The notes: generated from the letters alone by a model not told the origin. 63,677 nucleotides of DNA from a bacterium (GCA_035559435.1 DATMBC010000050.1:1-63677); one strand, 5' to 3'. Counted from the stretch's first letter, positions 55,094-63,677 are shown. Translations and numbers: made by a program.

Positions 55094-57597
55094 TTGACGT
55101 GTGCCGGGCTCGGTTTGTGGTCGATGGCGTTGAGGGTGGTCGAACCGGTGCGGACCGCCCACACGGTTCCCGCCAGCAGAATCACGCCGCAGACCAGCGA
55201 GATCCAGACCGACATCGAGAAGACCTTGTTATGGAACGCAAAGGTCACCCGGTGCGTGCCGGCCTTGGCCTCCACGGCGCGGAACGCATAATCGGCGCGG
55301 TAAATCGGCAGCGATTGCCCATTCTCATCGGTGGCGTGCCAGCAGGGGTAGTAATTCTCCGACAGCCAGAGAATCCCGTCGCGGTCGGCGGTGTATTCGA
55401 CCACAAAGCGATCGACATCCCATTCGATCACCCGCGCGGGGGTAAACGGCGCCTCCGACGCGCTCGCTTCGCTGGGCGGCAATTGGCTCAGCGCCTGGTC
55501 GAGGATGAGGCGGCTCCGGTACGGGAACGCCGGATCGCGCAGGCGCGCCAAGGTGGCGTTGGAGTCCGGCTCCACCTCGTACTGGTAGAAGACCGCCGCG
55601 CGCGGCAACGCGTCCTCGTTGCGATACAGGTACAACCCCTGCGTCTGCCCGACCAGCGTCAATCCCGCCTCGTTTCCCTGTTGTGGCGAGACAATGAACA
55701 CGGTGTTTAAGAGGTTGCGCGTGGCGCGGTTGGTCATCAGCGCCGGGGACGCATCATGCCGTCCGACAAAGTTGTCATGCAAGAGCAGATGGTTGCCATG
55801 CATGGCGGTGGCGGAGAGCTCTTCGATGCCATGCAGCGCCAGGTAGTTGTCCTCCAACGTGCGAGGCAAATTCAGCACCCGGAACGGCTGCTTCGGGGCG
55901 TTGCCGCGGATGAGGCCGAGAATCGGACGCTCGCCGTAGAACTGGTTAACCTGCGCGGGGGTGATCGTTTCGACAAAGCGCGCGTCGAATTGCCACAGCG
56001 GCAGCACCGCCAGCGCCGACAGTCCGGCGGTCAGCCCGGTTGTGCCCAACGAGCCGCCGCGACGCAACCGGAACAGCCCGACCAGTCCCCACACGACGAC
56101 CAGGCCGATCAGGAAGCCGATGCGGACGTGATTCTCGTTGTTGGTGATCGCCATCGCCTTCTCGGTCGTGAGGGCGCCGCCGGTCAGCGACAACCAGCCG
56201 CTCATGAACGTCGAGCCGCCGATCAGTCCGATGATGGCGATCGCCGAATAGGCGAAGGCCACGATCATCATCGTGTTCATCGGGTCTTTCGCCTTTTTGC
56301 CCGTCGCCGACGGCTGTCCGCGGAACTGTCCGAGCACATCCAGCGCCCGCGCCGCCATGACGACCCACGAGAAGGCAAAGAGGAAACAGATCATCGAGGG
56401 CGCGCGAAACTTCTTCACCCCGGGCACGAACTCGAAGAACAATCGAAACACGGGCGTGGAATCGCCCAGCGCGTGGAGGAGCGCGACGATCGAGAGCCCG
56501 GCGAAAAACCACATCATCGGCGAGCGGGCAACGAGAATCGCGACGAGCGCGAGCATCACCGCCATCACACCGACCGCCTCGGAATTCAGCTTGAACGGAT
56601 TGTCGCCCCAGTAGGTCGCCGGTTCGGTGGCCAGGTTCGCCCCGGGCAGAGCGGGGTTTAGTTGCGACAGCGCTTCCTCTGAGTGCATCGCCCAGGAGGA
56701 CGACCATTCATAGCCGCCGCCTTCGCTGTGCTGAATGCGCTGCGAGTGCTTGTTGAGGTACTGATAGGGAGCCATCCATTGCATGGCGGCGGCGCCCACC
56801 GCCAGCGCGACGGCAATGGCGAAGGCGCCGACCGGCGCGGCAATCTTGGCCGGTTGGAAACGGTACTGATCCCAGAGCAGGAAGATGAAGTAGGCCCCCA
56901 GCCCCCAGGCGGCGTAGTAGGACATCTGCACATGCGCCGTCAGAATCATCAGCGCATACACCAGCCCGAAGCCAAGAAACCAGGGAATCCGTCGCGTGGT
57001 CACTCCGCGGTGAACCATCAAGAACGCCAGGGGCGTGAGCGCGGTCACATAGACTTTGCCGTCATGCCCCGGATAGAACAGCGACACCAGGCACGGGGTG
57101 AACATGTAGAGCAGGCCGCCAATGAACGACGCCTGGTCGCTGCGCCCCTGCGCGCGCAGAAACAGGAACATGAACACGCCGGCCAGGAAGATGTGCAGGA
57201 TGAGCTTGAACCCCAGCGCATAGGTCACCGGCAGGATGATCTGCAGGATGGCGGCCGGGTAGAAGATGTCGCCGTGCATCGCGTCGACAAATGGCAGGCC
57301 CGCGTGGATGTAGGGATTCCACAGCGGCATGCGGAAATGCTCCTGCCAGAAGTCGGCGTAGAAAGTCCGGAAGAACACCCCGGCCGACATCGTGTCCGTG
57401 CCGTAGATCATTCGTCCCGGGAAAAAGAGCGCATTGGAGAAGAAGATCACGGTCAGAACGCCATAGGCGATAATCGCCCAGCGCAATGGGTGCAGGGCGA
57501 TCCGGTCGGCAAAGGACAGTCCCGCCGCGGCCGGGCGTTCGGGTTTGTGGATTGGCTTGCTGGTGCCCTTTTTGGCGGGCGAAGGGTCTTTGGCCAT
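55090..57597 (-). CDS. YfhO-like multi-pass membrane protein
   Basis: An 835-residue protein with about 12-14 hydrophobic segments and a large C-terminal extracytoplasmic domain (about 560-790), closed by one last helix. Blocks MPLWNPYIHAGLPFVDAMHGDIFYPA and FRAPSMICFLFAFSWVVMAA follow the YfhO pattern, a GT-C-like fold linked in Firmicutes to glycosylation of lipoteichoic acid. In Gram-negatives the role is unknown; surface glycan assembly is a guess. It is coupled to the OPT gene. The start is the ATG at 57597. Confidence 0.88.
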   Translation of the reverse strand: MAKDPSPAKKGTSKPIHKPERPAAAGLSFADRIALHPLRWAIIAYGVLTVIFFSNALFFPGRMIYGTDTMSAGVFFRTFYADFWQEHFRMPLWNPYIHAGLPFVDAMHGDIFYPAAILQIILPVTYALGFKLILHIFLAGVFMFLFLRAQGRSDQASFIGGLLYMFTPCLVSLFYPGHDGKVYVTALTPLAFLMVHRGVTTRRIPWFLGFGLVYALMILTAHVQMSYYAAWGLGAYFIFLLWDQYRFQPAKIAAPVGAFAIAVALAVGAAAMQWMAPYQYLNKHSQRIQHSEGGGYEWSSSWAMHSEEALSQLNPALPGANLATEPATYWGDNPFKLNSEAVGVMAVMLALVAILVARSPMMWFFAGLSIVALLHALGDSTPVFRLFFEFVPGVKKFRAPSMICFLFAFSWVVMAARALDVLGQFRGQPSATGKKAKDPMNTMMIVAFAYSAIAIIGLIGGSTFMSGWLSLTGGALTTEKAMAITNNENHVRIGFLIGLVVVWGLVGLFRLRRGGSLGTTGLTAGLSALAVLPLWQFDARFVETITPAQVNQFYGERPILGLIRGNAPKQPFRVLNLPRTLEDNYLALHGIEELSATAMHGNHLLLHDNFVGRHDASPALMTNRATRNLLNTVFIVSPQQGNEAGLTLVGQTQGLYLYRNEDALPRAAVFYQYEVEPDSNATLARLRDPAFPYRSRLILDQALSQLPPSEASASEAPFTPARVIEWDVDRFVVEYTADRDGILWLSENYYPCWHATDENGQSLPIYRADYAFRAVEAKAGTHRVTFAFHNKVFSMSVWISLVCGVILLAGTVWAVRTGSTTLNAIDHKPSPAHVK

Positions 57598-57637
57598 GCG
57601 CCGAAGTTAGCCGATGGCGCGGCCGCAACCAAGACAC

Positions 57638-57670
57638 AAAAAAAGGCAGGGCGGCCTGTCGCCGCCCTGC
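57638..57670 (-). terminator. rho-independent terminator after the SET-domain gene
   Basis: A perfect 10-bp stem (57646-57655 with 57661-57670) has a 5-base loop, then C and TTTTTTT on the minus strand. It separates the SET gene from the YfhO gene. Confidence 0.9.
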
Positions 57671-57696
57671 AATCGTCGCGTCAAGCCAACAATGCG

Positions 57697-58245
57697 CTAA
57701 CGCCGTGATCTCTTTGGCGCCTTCCCCCGACGCTTCCCATTTCCGTTGCCGTTGCCGTTGTTCTTCTTGCGCGGCGGCGTCAGCAGCGTGCCGCGGCAGA
57801 TGCGCGCGCCGCATTTGCACGCGTACCGCTTGCGCCACTGCTTGCCGTAGGGGCCATCGCACTCCAGATGGTAATCATAGGTCAGTTCCGCGCCCGGCTG
57901 GATGTTCTTCAGCGCCTCCACGAAGATACGACCATCCTCGTTGACCGACTCGCAATTGGGATCGCAGGAGTGATTGATGTACTTGGCGCGGTTGCCCCAG
58001 CGGGTGGCGTCGATGACCACCTTTTCGTCGACCGTGAACAGATAGGTCGTGGGGTTCTCCATCGCATCTTCATCGTAGCGCTCCTCCGCCTCTTCGTGCG
58101 AGATGCGCTGGCCGATGTACTCGATGATGCGCTGACCCTTGCGGATGCGCCGGGTGGCGTAGGCGCCCCAGCCATGGATGCGCGACTTGCGGATGACAAA
58201 GGGGGGATCGCTGGGCTTGTTGCCGTTTCGATGTCCGTTCTGCAT
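57697..58245 (-). CDS. SET-domain protein lysine methyltransferase with post-SET cysteines and basic tail
   Basis: A 182-residue protein that is almost only a SET domain. SRIHGWGAYATRRIRKGQ gives the SAM-binding GxG, AKYINHSCDPNCES is the NHSC knot (91-94), and ELTYDY (120-125) completes the pseudoknot. A post-SET zinc motif CKCGARIC (143-150) follows, pairing with Cys94 as in eukaryotic-type enzymes. The tail is Asn/Gly then Lys/Arg rich (about 158-182), which may bind nucleic acid. It should methylate a lysine on a protein; the target is unknown. I chose the ATG at 58245. It is a single-gene unit with its own terminator. Confidence 0.9.
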   Translation of the reverse strand: MQNGHRNGNKPSDPPFVIRKSRIHGWGAYATRRIRKGQRIIEYIGQRISHEEAEERYDEDAMENPTTYLFTVDEKVVIDATRWGNRAKYINHSCDPNCESVNEDGRIFVEALKNIQPGAELTYDYHLECDGPYGKQWRKRYACKCGARICRGTLLTPPRKKNNGNGNGNGKRRGKAPKRSRR

Positions 58246-58488
58246 GTCGGTCTCGGTCTCCTGCCAAACGGCGTTCGGGAATACGTCAGTCGGGTTTCGG
58301 ATCATTGCGCTGCCGGGCACCAAATTGCGCATCCCGCTGCATGCGCCATGGGGACACACTCGCGACCACGTTACCATCGCGTTACGCCGCAACAAGTTAC
58401 GCGCGGCCTGCGACGCACGGGTCCCCATGTAAGCAGGGGTGATGCCATGCCGATAGCTACGGTCGATGGCAACTCGAATAAGCGCGAC

Positions 58489-59490
58489 TTATTTCAACTC
58501 GGCGATGATCGCATCGGCAAATTGGGCGGTCGTGGCCTGCCCGCCCAGATCGGGCGTCCGCACTCGACCCGCCTTCATAACCGCGAAGGCGCTGTCCTTG
58601 ATCCGGTCGGCGATGTCGTCGCGGTTGAGGTGGCGCAACATCATGATCGCGGAGAACAGCACCGCCAGCGGATTGGCGATGCCCTTGCCGGCGATGTCCG
58701 GCGCCGATCCGTGCACGGCCTCAAAAACCGCGTACTGATCGCCGTAATTGGCGCCCGGGACCACACCCAGACCGCCGACCAACCCCGCGGCCAGGTCCGA
58801 CACGATGTCGCCATAGAGGTTCGAAAGCAGCAGCACGTCGAAGCGATGCGGGTCCATGACCAGCTTCATGCAGAGGGCGTCGACGATCTGATCCTCGAAC
58901 TCGATGTCGGGGTATTCGGCGGCCACCCGTCGCGCCGACTCGAGGAATAGTCCGTCGGTCAACTTCATGATGTTGGCCTTGTGCACGGCGGTCACCTTGC
59001 GACGATGGCGGCGGCGCGCATACTCAAAGGCAAACCGCGCGATCCGTTCCGACGCCAGCGAGGTGATGATCTTGATCGAGGCGGTCACCCCCGGCACGAC
59101 CACATGTTCGATGCCGGCATACAAGTCCTCTGTGTTCTCGCGGACGATGATCAGGTCGATGTTCTCGTAGCGCGACGGGATCCCGGCGAGGTTGCGCACC
59201 GGGCGCAGATTGGCGTAGAGGTCCAGTTCCTTGCGCAACGTGACGTTGGCCGAGGCGAACCCCTTGCCGACCAGCGTGGTCAACGGACCTTTGAGCGCGG
59301 TCTTGTTCCGCCGGATCGACTCCAGCACGGAGTCGGGCACCGCCTTGTTATGCTGCGCGAAGACCTTCATCCCCGCCTCTTGGATCTCCCATTCAATATT
59401 GGCGCCGGCCGCGTCGATGATGCGCACCGCGGCTTCGGTGATCTCCGGTCCAATGCCGTCCCCTGGTATCAACGTCACACGTGTCGTCAT
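58489..59490 (-). CDS. isocitrate/isopropylmalate dehydrogenase family protein, probably NAD-dependent isocitrate dehydrogenase
   Basis: A 333-residue decarboxylating dehydrogenase. IPGDGIGPEI opens the chain. SANVTLRKELDLYANLRPVRN is the substrate loop of isocitrate-type enzymes (S-x-N-x-x-L-R), and IIVRENTEDLYAGIEH follows. The metal site is SNLYGDIVSDLAAGLVGGLG, and AVHGSAPDIAGKGIANP forms the cofactor loop. The loop favours isocitrate over isopropylmalate or homoisocitrate, but the last cannot be excluded. It would act with the aconitase at 34.3 kb. Confidence 0.88.
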   Translation of the reverse strand: MTTRVTLIPGDGIGPEITEAAVRIIDAAGANIEWEIQEAGMKVFAQHNKAVPDSVLESIRRNKTALKGPLTTLVGKGFASANVTLRKELDLYANLRPVRNLAGIPSRYENIDLIIVRENTEDLYAGIEHVVVPGVTASIKIITSLASERIARFAFEYARRRHRRKVTAVHKANIMKLTDGLFLESARRVAAEYPDIEFEDQIVDALCMKLVMDPHRFDVLLLSNLYGDIVSDLAAGLVGGLGVVPGANYGDQYAVFEAVHGSAPDIAGKGIANPLAVLFSAIMMLRHLNRDDIADRIKDSAFAVMKAGRVRTPDLGGQATTAQFADAIIAELK

Positions 59491-59581
59491 TCCGTCCCTT
59501 CTTCCCGCTTTGACATCCTCATCGGACTCAGGTTAACTTGTCCTGCCCCCGCTCGTCCCGGGGCGGACACGGGGTGAAATA

Positions 59582-60244
59582 ATGGAGTTTCTGACCGGAA
59601 TCCTCGACATTTTCCTGCACCTCGACCGCCATCTCAACGAGATCATCGCGCTCTACGGCACCTGGACCTACGTGATCTTGTTTCTGATTATCTTCGCCGA
59701 GACCGGGCTGGTGGTGACTCCGTTTCTGCCCGGTGATTCGCTGTTGTTCGCCGCCGGGGCGCTGGCGGCGACCGGCCCGCTGGACCCTGTCCCGCTGACG
59801 CTGCTTCTGACGCTGGCGGCGGTGCTGGGGGATTCGGCGAATTACGCCATCGGCAACTACATCGGCCCGCGCGCCTTCCACAATCCCAACTCGCGCATCT
59901 TCCGCAAGGAGTACCTCGATCGCACCCATCGCTTTTATGAGAAGTACGGCGGCCGCACCATCATCATCGCTCGCTTTGTCCCGATCGTGCGCACCTTTGC
60001 CCCGTTCGTGGCCGGCGTGGGCACGATGAGTTATCCGCGGTTCATGAGTTTCAACGTGATCGGCGGGATGGCCTGGGTGATCATCTTCATCTGGGCGGGT
60101 TACTGGTTCGGCAACATCCCCGCGGTGCAGCGCAACTTCGGCTTTGTCGTGATCGCCATCATCATCCTGTCGGTGGTTCCGATCGGCGTCGAGTGGGTCA
60201 AGCACCGGCGCGAACAGAAAAAAGGCGCGCTCCCGTCACCTTGA
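59582..60244 (+). CDS. DedA-family membrane protein
   Basis: A 220-residue inner-membrane protein of the DedA/VTT superfamily. ETGLVVTPFLPGDSLLF carries the conserved acidic residues, LGDSANYAIGNYIGPRAF follows, and ARFVPIVRTFAPFVAGVGTM has the two arginines of the family. There are four to five hydrophobic segments with two re-entrant loops. DedA proteins act as lipid scramblases or flippases, for example of undecaprenyl phosphate. The end of the frame doubles as the terminator of the opposite gene. Confidence 0.93.
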   Translation: MEFLTGILDIFLHLDRHLNEIIALYGTWTYVILFLIIFAETGLVVTPFLPGDSLLFAAGALAATGPLDPVPLTLLLTLAAVLGDSANYAIGNYIGPRAFHNPNSRIFRKEYLDRTHRFYEKYGGRTIIIARFVPIVRTFAPFVAGVGTMSYPRFMSFNVIGGMAWVIIFIWAGYWFGNIPAVQRNFGFVVIAIIILSVVPIGVEWVKHRREQKKGALPSP

Positions 60245-60251
60245 GCGCGCC
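60218..60251 (-). terminator. terminator of the receiver-domain gene, overlapping the dedA 3' end
   Basis: A 9-bp perfect stem (60224-60232 with 60243-60251) has a 10-base loop, followed by TTTTTT on the minus strand. The stem lies in the last codons of dedA. A second hairpin, GACAGCG-AAA-CGCTGTC, is at 60255-60271. Confidence 0.75.
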
Positions 60252-60277
60252 TTCGACAGCGAAACGCTGTCCCCAAT

Positions 60278-60646
60278 TCAGCGGACGAAGAATCGATCGA
60301 GGATGTCTTTGATGTCGTTCATGCGAAACGGCTTCATCAGGAAGCCATCGGCCCTGCCCGCCGGGCCCTGATTTTCGGCCTCGGTCAGGTTGAAACCGCT
60401 GATCAAGACGACCGGCAGTTTCGGGTGCTTGTCTTTTAACGCGGCAATCAATTCGGTGCCGTTCATCTTCGGCATCCGCATGTCGGTGATCACCAGCCCG
60501 ATGTTCTCCTGTTCCAGCTTGCGAAGCGCGTCCTCGCCATCGGTGGCGCGGACACTGTCCACGGCGAAGACTTCCAGCATGTCGGCCAGCAGACTCGACA
60601 TGTTGGGATTGTCCTCGACAACCAGGATTTTGCGTACGGACGACAT
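60278..60646 (-). CDS. single-domain response regulator (CheY-like)
   Basis: A 122-residue stand-alone receiver. The acidic pocket is E11-D12, the phospho-acceptor D55 is in ITDMRMPKMNG, the switch serine is S83 and the lysine is K105 (FLMKPF). There is no output domain, so it signals by protein contact, either to a kinase or by phosphotransfer. No kinase or motility gene is near. The ATG at 60646 gives a proper receiver start; the frame is open upstream. Confidence 0.92.
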   Translation of the reverse strand: MSSVRKILVVEDNPNMSSLLADMLEVFAVDSVRATDGEDALRKLEQENIGLVITDMRMPKMNGTELIAALKDKHPKLPVVLISGFNLTEAENQGPAGRADGFLMKPFRMNDIKDILDRFFVR

Positions 60647-60746
60647 CCTATCTGTGTTGTCGTCTGCCGCCGGGGGTTTCTCCACCCCGGTGTAGGGGGT
60701 TTTTGACAGAGAGTGGGAGTATGGGACAAATCCCATACCAGCCGGG

Positions 60747-61922
60747 TCATTGCGGGGCAGCATTATCCCAGCGGACCCGGGCGCGGGCGGTCCGGGACCG
60801 CGGACGGACCGGCACGTCGGGCCGACGGTCGGCGGCCCCCACAATCACATCGATGAGCCGATCGACCCCGGTGCCGGTGGCCGCGGAGATGGCCACCACA
60901 TCGCCCGAGGGACGGTCGTGGGAAAACGGCGCCACCGGGCCGCCGTTGAGGCGGTCGATCTTGTTGAGCACATAGATGCGCGGCACCCGTTCCGCCCTGA
61001 TCTCGCGCAGCGAAGTCTCGACTTCATCGAGGGCGTGCTCATAATACGGGTCGGCGTAATCGACCACGATCAGGATCAGGTCGGCCGCCGCAACCTCGTT
61101 GAGGGTGGCGCGAAAGGCGGCGAACAGAAGCGCCGGCAACTTGCGGATAAAGCCGATGGTGTCGGTCAATAGGATCCGTCGCCGTCCGCCGTAGGCGAGG
61201 ATCCGGGTCGTGGGGTCCAACGTGCAGAACAGGCGATCCTCGGCCCAGACTTTCGCCCGGGTCAGACGGTTGAAGAGCGTCGACTTGCCGGCGTTGGTGT
61301 ACCCGACCAGAACGACCCGGAAGAGGTCCTCCCGTCCGCGCCGCTGCACTTCCCGCTCCGAATCGATGCTCTCCAGTTGCTTCTTCAGTTTCTGGATGCG
61401 CCGTCCGACCAGCCGCCGGTCGGTCTCCAGCTGCGTTTCGCCGGGGCCGCGGGTGCCGATGCCGCCCTCGTGACGGGTCATGTGCGTCCACTGGCCGGTC
61501 AGCCGCGGATAGAGGTACTGGTATTGGGCCAGTTCGACCTGGGTCCGCGCCTCCTTGGTGTGGGCGTGCCGGGCAAAGATTGACAGGATCAGCGTCGGAC
61601 GGTCGATGACATGGCGGTTGAGCCGCGCGTCGAGATTGCGCATCTGCGCCGGGGAGAGTTCGTCGTCGAAGACGATAAGATTGGCGTTCTGCTCGATCGC
61701 CAGAGTCTCGATTTCCGCGAGCTTGCCAGTGCCGACCAGGTGGGCGGCATGCGGACGACCGCGCTGGGTTACCCGTCCGACTTCGATCCCGCCGGCCGAT
61801 TCCAGCAGCCGCGAGAGTTCGTCCAGCGATTCGGTCATCTGCTCGACCGTCACCGACACACGGCCGAAACCGACCAGAATGGCGCGTTCTTGTCCGAGGG
61901 GGCGATTGAAGATGGCGTTCAT
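60747..61922 (-). CDS. hflX: ribosome-associated GTPase HflX
   Basis: A 391-residue GTPase that rescues stalled or stress-damaged ribosomes. The HflX N-terminal domain (about 1-190) has GRPHAAHLVGTGKLAEI and FDDELSPAQMRNLD, then TRGPGETQLETDRR. The G domain has GYTNAGKST, TDTIGFIRKLP (switch II) and VLNKIDRL. The tail is Arg-rich. The ATG at 61922 gives a start a little shorter than in E. coli. It lies 46 bases after surA. Confidence 0.96.
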   Translation of the reverse strand: MNAIFNRPLGQERAILVGFGRVSVTVEQMTESLDELSRLLESAGGIEVGRVTQRGRPHAAHLVGTGKLAEIETLAIEQNANLIVFDDELSPAQMRNLDARLNRHVIDRPTLILSIFARHAHTKEARTQVELAQYQYLYPRLTGQWTHMTRHEGGIGTRGPGETQLETDRRLVGRRIQKLKKQLESIDSEREVQRRGREDLFRVVLVGYTNAGKSTLFNRLTRAKVWAEDRLFCTLDPTTRILAYGGRRRILLTDTIGFIRKLPALLFAAFRATLNEVAAADLILIVVDYADPYYEHALDEVETSLREIRAERVPRIYVLNKIDRLNGGPVAPFSHDRPSGDVVAISAATGTGVDRLIDVIVGAADRRPDVPVRPRSRTARARVRWDNAAPQ

Positions 61923-61968
61923 TCAATATCGGCGGGGATAAGCGGAGTTCCCCGCCCATCCCGTGCGG

Positions 61969-63300
61969 TTACCGTTTCTCCATGTCCACGGTGACGGAGG
62001 CGGCCAGCGGCCGAACTTCGACATAGGTATCTTCGCGGATCTTGGCCAGCCAGTCGCTGACCACTTTGTTGGTCTTGTCCTGCCGGGCGATGTCCTTAAT
62101 CCGGTCCCAATCGGCAGCGAGATCAAGCGTGCGCTGCTCGCGCCGATCCAACACGCGCAGTATATGCCAGCCGAATCGGGTCTTGACCGGGCCGATGATG
62201 TCGCCCGGCTGCGACGTCTCGAGGGCCGCCCGGAACTCGGGGAACATCTCCTCTATCGGGTACCAGCCCAATTCGCCGCAATTCTTGCGTGATTCCTCGT
62301 CGGTGGAGTAGGCCTGCGCCAGCGCGCAGAACTGGGCGCTGTCGCGCGCCGCCAGCGCGATCGAATCGGCGCGAGCAAGCACCGCCGCGGTGTCGGCGGC
62401 CGTCGGCGCCAACCCGAGAAAGATGTGACGCACATGAACCCGTTCGCGGTCCTTCTCCAGACATTGAATCAGGTGCAGCCCGATGTCGGTGCGCACCACT
62501 CCCGAGACCTGCCCGGGGGTCAGCTGGAACGCCGCATCCTCAAACGGGCCGACCAGATCGCCCTTGGCAAGCCAGCCCAGATCGCCGCCGGTGGGCGCGG
62601 TCGGGTCTTCCGAGTACTTGCGCGCCGCTTCGGCGAAGTCCAGGCCGCCCTGAATCTCGCCGAGGATCGCCGTCAGCCGCGACCGGACCGCCTCCTGCGA
62701 AGCGGGCGTCACCTCGACGGTGAGCAGAATATGCGACAGCTTGATCGCCGCCGGTTGCGCCGGCAGCGAATCGCGAAACTTGTTGTAGAACTCGCGCACT
62801 TCGCCGTTGGAGACATTGACCTCGGCCAGTTTGCGCTGGATCAACTTCTGCTTGAGCAATTGGTTTTCGACATCCCGCCGGAACCGGACCCGCAGGTCAC
62901 GCTCCGAGAGCCCCTCGCGGACCAACGCGGCGCGGAATTCCTCCTCGCTGTCAAACCGACGGCGCATGTCGGCGATGTGGTCTTCCAGCGCGGCGTCGAT
63001 CTCGCGTGCCTCGATGCGCATGGTCGTGTCCTTCTCCGCCACCAGCAGGATCAATTGGTCGTTGATCATCTGCTCGAGCATCATCCGTCCGATGGTGTCA
63101 CGGACCCCCGGATCGGCAAGGTCGCGCTTGGCCTGCATGGCATAGAGCGTCGTCTGCGCCTCCCACTCCGACCGCAGGATGATGCGATCGCCGACGATGG
63201 CGATCGGCTCTTCCAGCACCTCCCGTTGCGCCAACGCCGTTGACACCATGCCGGCCGCGAGGGCCAGCGCCAGACACGGTATGCCGATTGATTTGTTCAC
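61969..63300 (-). CDS. periplasmic chaperone/peptidyl-prolyl isomerase SurA-like
   Basis: A 443-residue exported protein. A signal peptide (MNKSIGIPCLALALAAG, ending near ALAQ) precedes a SurA_N domain that starts IAIVGDRIILRSEWE. Two PpiC rotamase domains follow: one from SHILLTVEV to TDIGLHLIQCLEK, one from RHIFLGLAP to TRFGWHILRVLDR. It should help outer-membrane proteins fold. The GTG start has GAGGAAC seven bases upstream. A second rotamase gene lies immediately upstream, 46 bases away. Confidence 0.94.
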   Translation of the reverse strand: MNKSIGIPCLALALAAGMVSTALAQREVLEEPIAIVGDRIILRSEWEAQTTLYAMQAKRDLADPGVRDTIGRMMLEQMINDQLILLVAEKDTTMRIEAREIDAALEDHIADMRRRFDSEEEFRAALVREGLSERDLRVRFRRDVENQLLKQKLIQRKLAEVNVSNGEVREFYNKFRDSLPAQPAAIKLSHILLTVEVTPASQEAVRSRLTAILGEIQGGLDFAEAARKYSEDPTAPTGGDLGWLAKGDLVGPFEDAAFQLTPGQVSGVVRTDIGLHLIQCLEKDRERVHVRHIFLGLAPTAADTAAVLARADSIALAARDSAQFCALAQAYSTDEESRKNCGELGWYPIEEMFPEFRAALETSQPGDIIGPVKTRFGWHILRVLDRREQRTLDLAADWDRIKDIARQDKTNKVVSDWLAKIREDTYVEVRPLAASVTVDMEKR

Positions 63301-63346
63301 GCCAAAGTTCCTCGGATTCTGATACGCCGCGCCGCCGCCGGCCGCC

Positions 63347-63677
63347 TCAATGGACGCTCCCGGTGTCGATGTCGCCGCCGGGGCCGGTCAGGCCACTCTT
63401 GAGCACTTCCTGGTTGACGCTGACCGGGTAGACGGTCCGCATCGAGTCGATATAAGCGACAAAGACCGAATCGCGCCGCATGCGCTGAATTGTTTCGAAA
63501 ATATCGGTGGCGGCCTCCTCATAGGGACGCAGCCGCGCGGGCCGAGTCTCGATCAACTGAATCAGCGAGTACTGATCGACACCCGCCAGCGGGCCGGTCC
63601 ACTCGCCCGGCTTCAACTTCGAGGCCGGCTCGTAAAAGTCCGGCCACGCGGTCGGCGTCACCCAGCCGATGTCCCCG
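63347..63677 (-). CDS. PpiC-type peptidyl-prolyl isomerase (C-terminal part; start outside window)
   Basis: About 109 C-terminal residues are visible, and the frame is open to the window edge. The first residues GDIGWVTP match the end of a PpiC rotamase domain (GGDLGWV). A linker then leads into a helical C-terminal part, as in SurA/PrsA proteins. It is followed by surA in the same direction, so the pair is probably one operon for envelope protein folding. Whether it is a lipoprotein or soluble cannot be seen. Confidence 0.85.
   Translation of the reverse strand, partial: GDIGWVTPTAWPDFYEPASKLKPGEWTGPLAGVDQYSLIQLIETRPARLRPYEEAATDIFETIQRMRRDSVFVAYIDSMRTVYPVSVNQEVLKSGLTGPGGDIDTGSVH

Overview
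The window is GC-rich chromosomal DNA packed with housekeeping and energy-metabolism genes. I see no phage, insertion sequence, plasmid, CRISPR or rRNA signal. The cell is Gram-negative in type: a SurA-like chaperone, a FadL-like beta-barrel, a lipoprotein, a Tat-exported hydrolase and Sec-exported enzymes are all encoded. It respires, because it carries a Rieske/cytochrome b complex with a multihaem cytochrome, aconitase and isocitrate dehydrogenase. It also has ferredoxin-linked 2-oxoacid oxidation. A DUF6754-like protein, a dockerin-like tail, a beta-gamma fused oxidoreductase and a doubled ThyX suggest an uncultured lineage near the FCB superphylum, Zixibacteria for example. That placement is inference from gene style, not a measured phylogeny.

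Layout. 1-7.6 kb (minus): folP-cdaA-obg-dprA-ptsH-ptsI-pgi/pmi-DUF6754, tightly spaced and probably one transcript. 7.7-13.5 kb (minus): the classic tilS-hpt-ftsH set behind a GAF-PP2C phosphatase. 13.6-14.5 kb: a CPBP-family membrane protease. 14.9-20.7 kb (minus): a 2-oxoacid:ferredoxin oxidoreductase operon (ferredoxin, HdrA-N-like small protein, alpha, fused beta-gamma) that continues into an alanine-dehydrogenase-like gene and a CoA-transferase and ends in a strong terminator. 21.2-22.7 kb: a two-domain ThyX flanked by palindromic intergenic repeats. 23-28.2 kb (plus): M29 aminopeptidase, SGNH protein and trkA-trkH. 28.3-31.1 kb (minus): an esterase-fold lipoprotein without its nucleophile, and a FadL-like porin. 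31.4-38.2 kb (plus): uvrA, aconitase, gcvT and a ComB-family phosphatase. 38.2-39.5 kb: tyrS.

39.6-44.7 kb (minus) holds a quinol-oxidising bc complex: Rieske, cytochrome b6-like, subunit IV-like and an octahaem cytochrome c, behind a good sigma70-type promoter with a palindrome at the start of the transcript. 45-53 kb holds tRNA-Ser and tRNA-Lys, a GIY-YIG protein, a NAPE-PLD-like hydrolase, L33, oligopeptidase B, a dockerin-tailed SGNH-like protein lacking its nucleophile, membrane proteins and an EIIA-CBS fusion. 53-63.7 kb holds an OPT transporter, a YfhO-like protein, a SET-domain methyltransferase, isocitrate dehydrogenase, DedA, a stand-alone receiver protein, HflX, SurA and the end of a second rotamase.

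How the genes fit together. EI and HPr at one end and an EIIA-CBS protein at the other, with no EIIB/C in the window, look like a regulatory phosphorelay rather than sugar import. CdaA and Trk, if linked by c-di-AMP, would tie potassium uptake to the second messenger. Aconitase, IDH and the 2-oxoacid oxidoreductase can feed reduced carriers to the bc complex. The most unusual items are the octahaem bc subunit, the ThyX whose catalytic motif is split between two half-domains, the HdrA-N-like protein inside the oxidoreductase operon, the Ald-like enzyme without its catalytic lysine, two exported hydrolase-fold proteins without nucleophiles, and the SET-domain protein.
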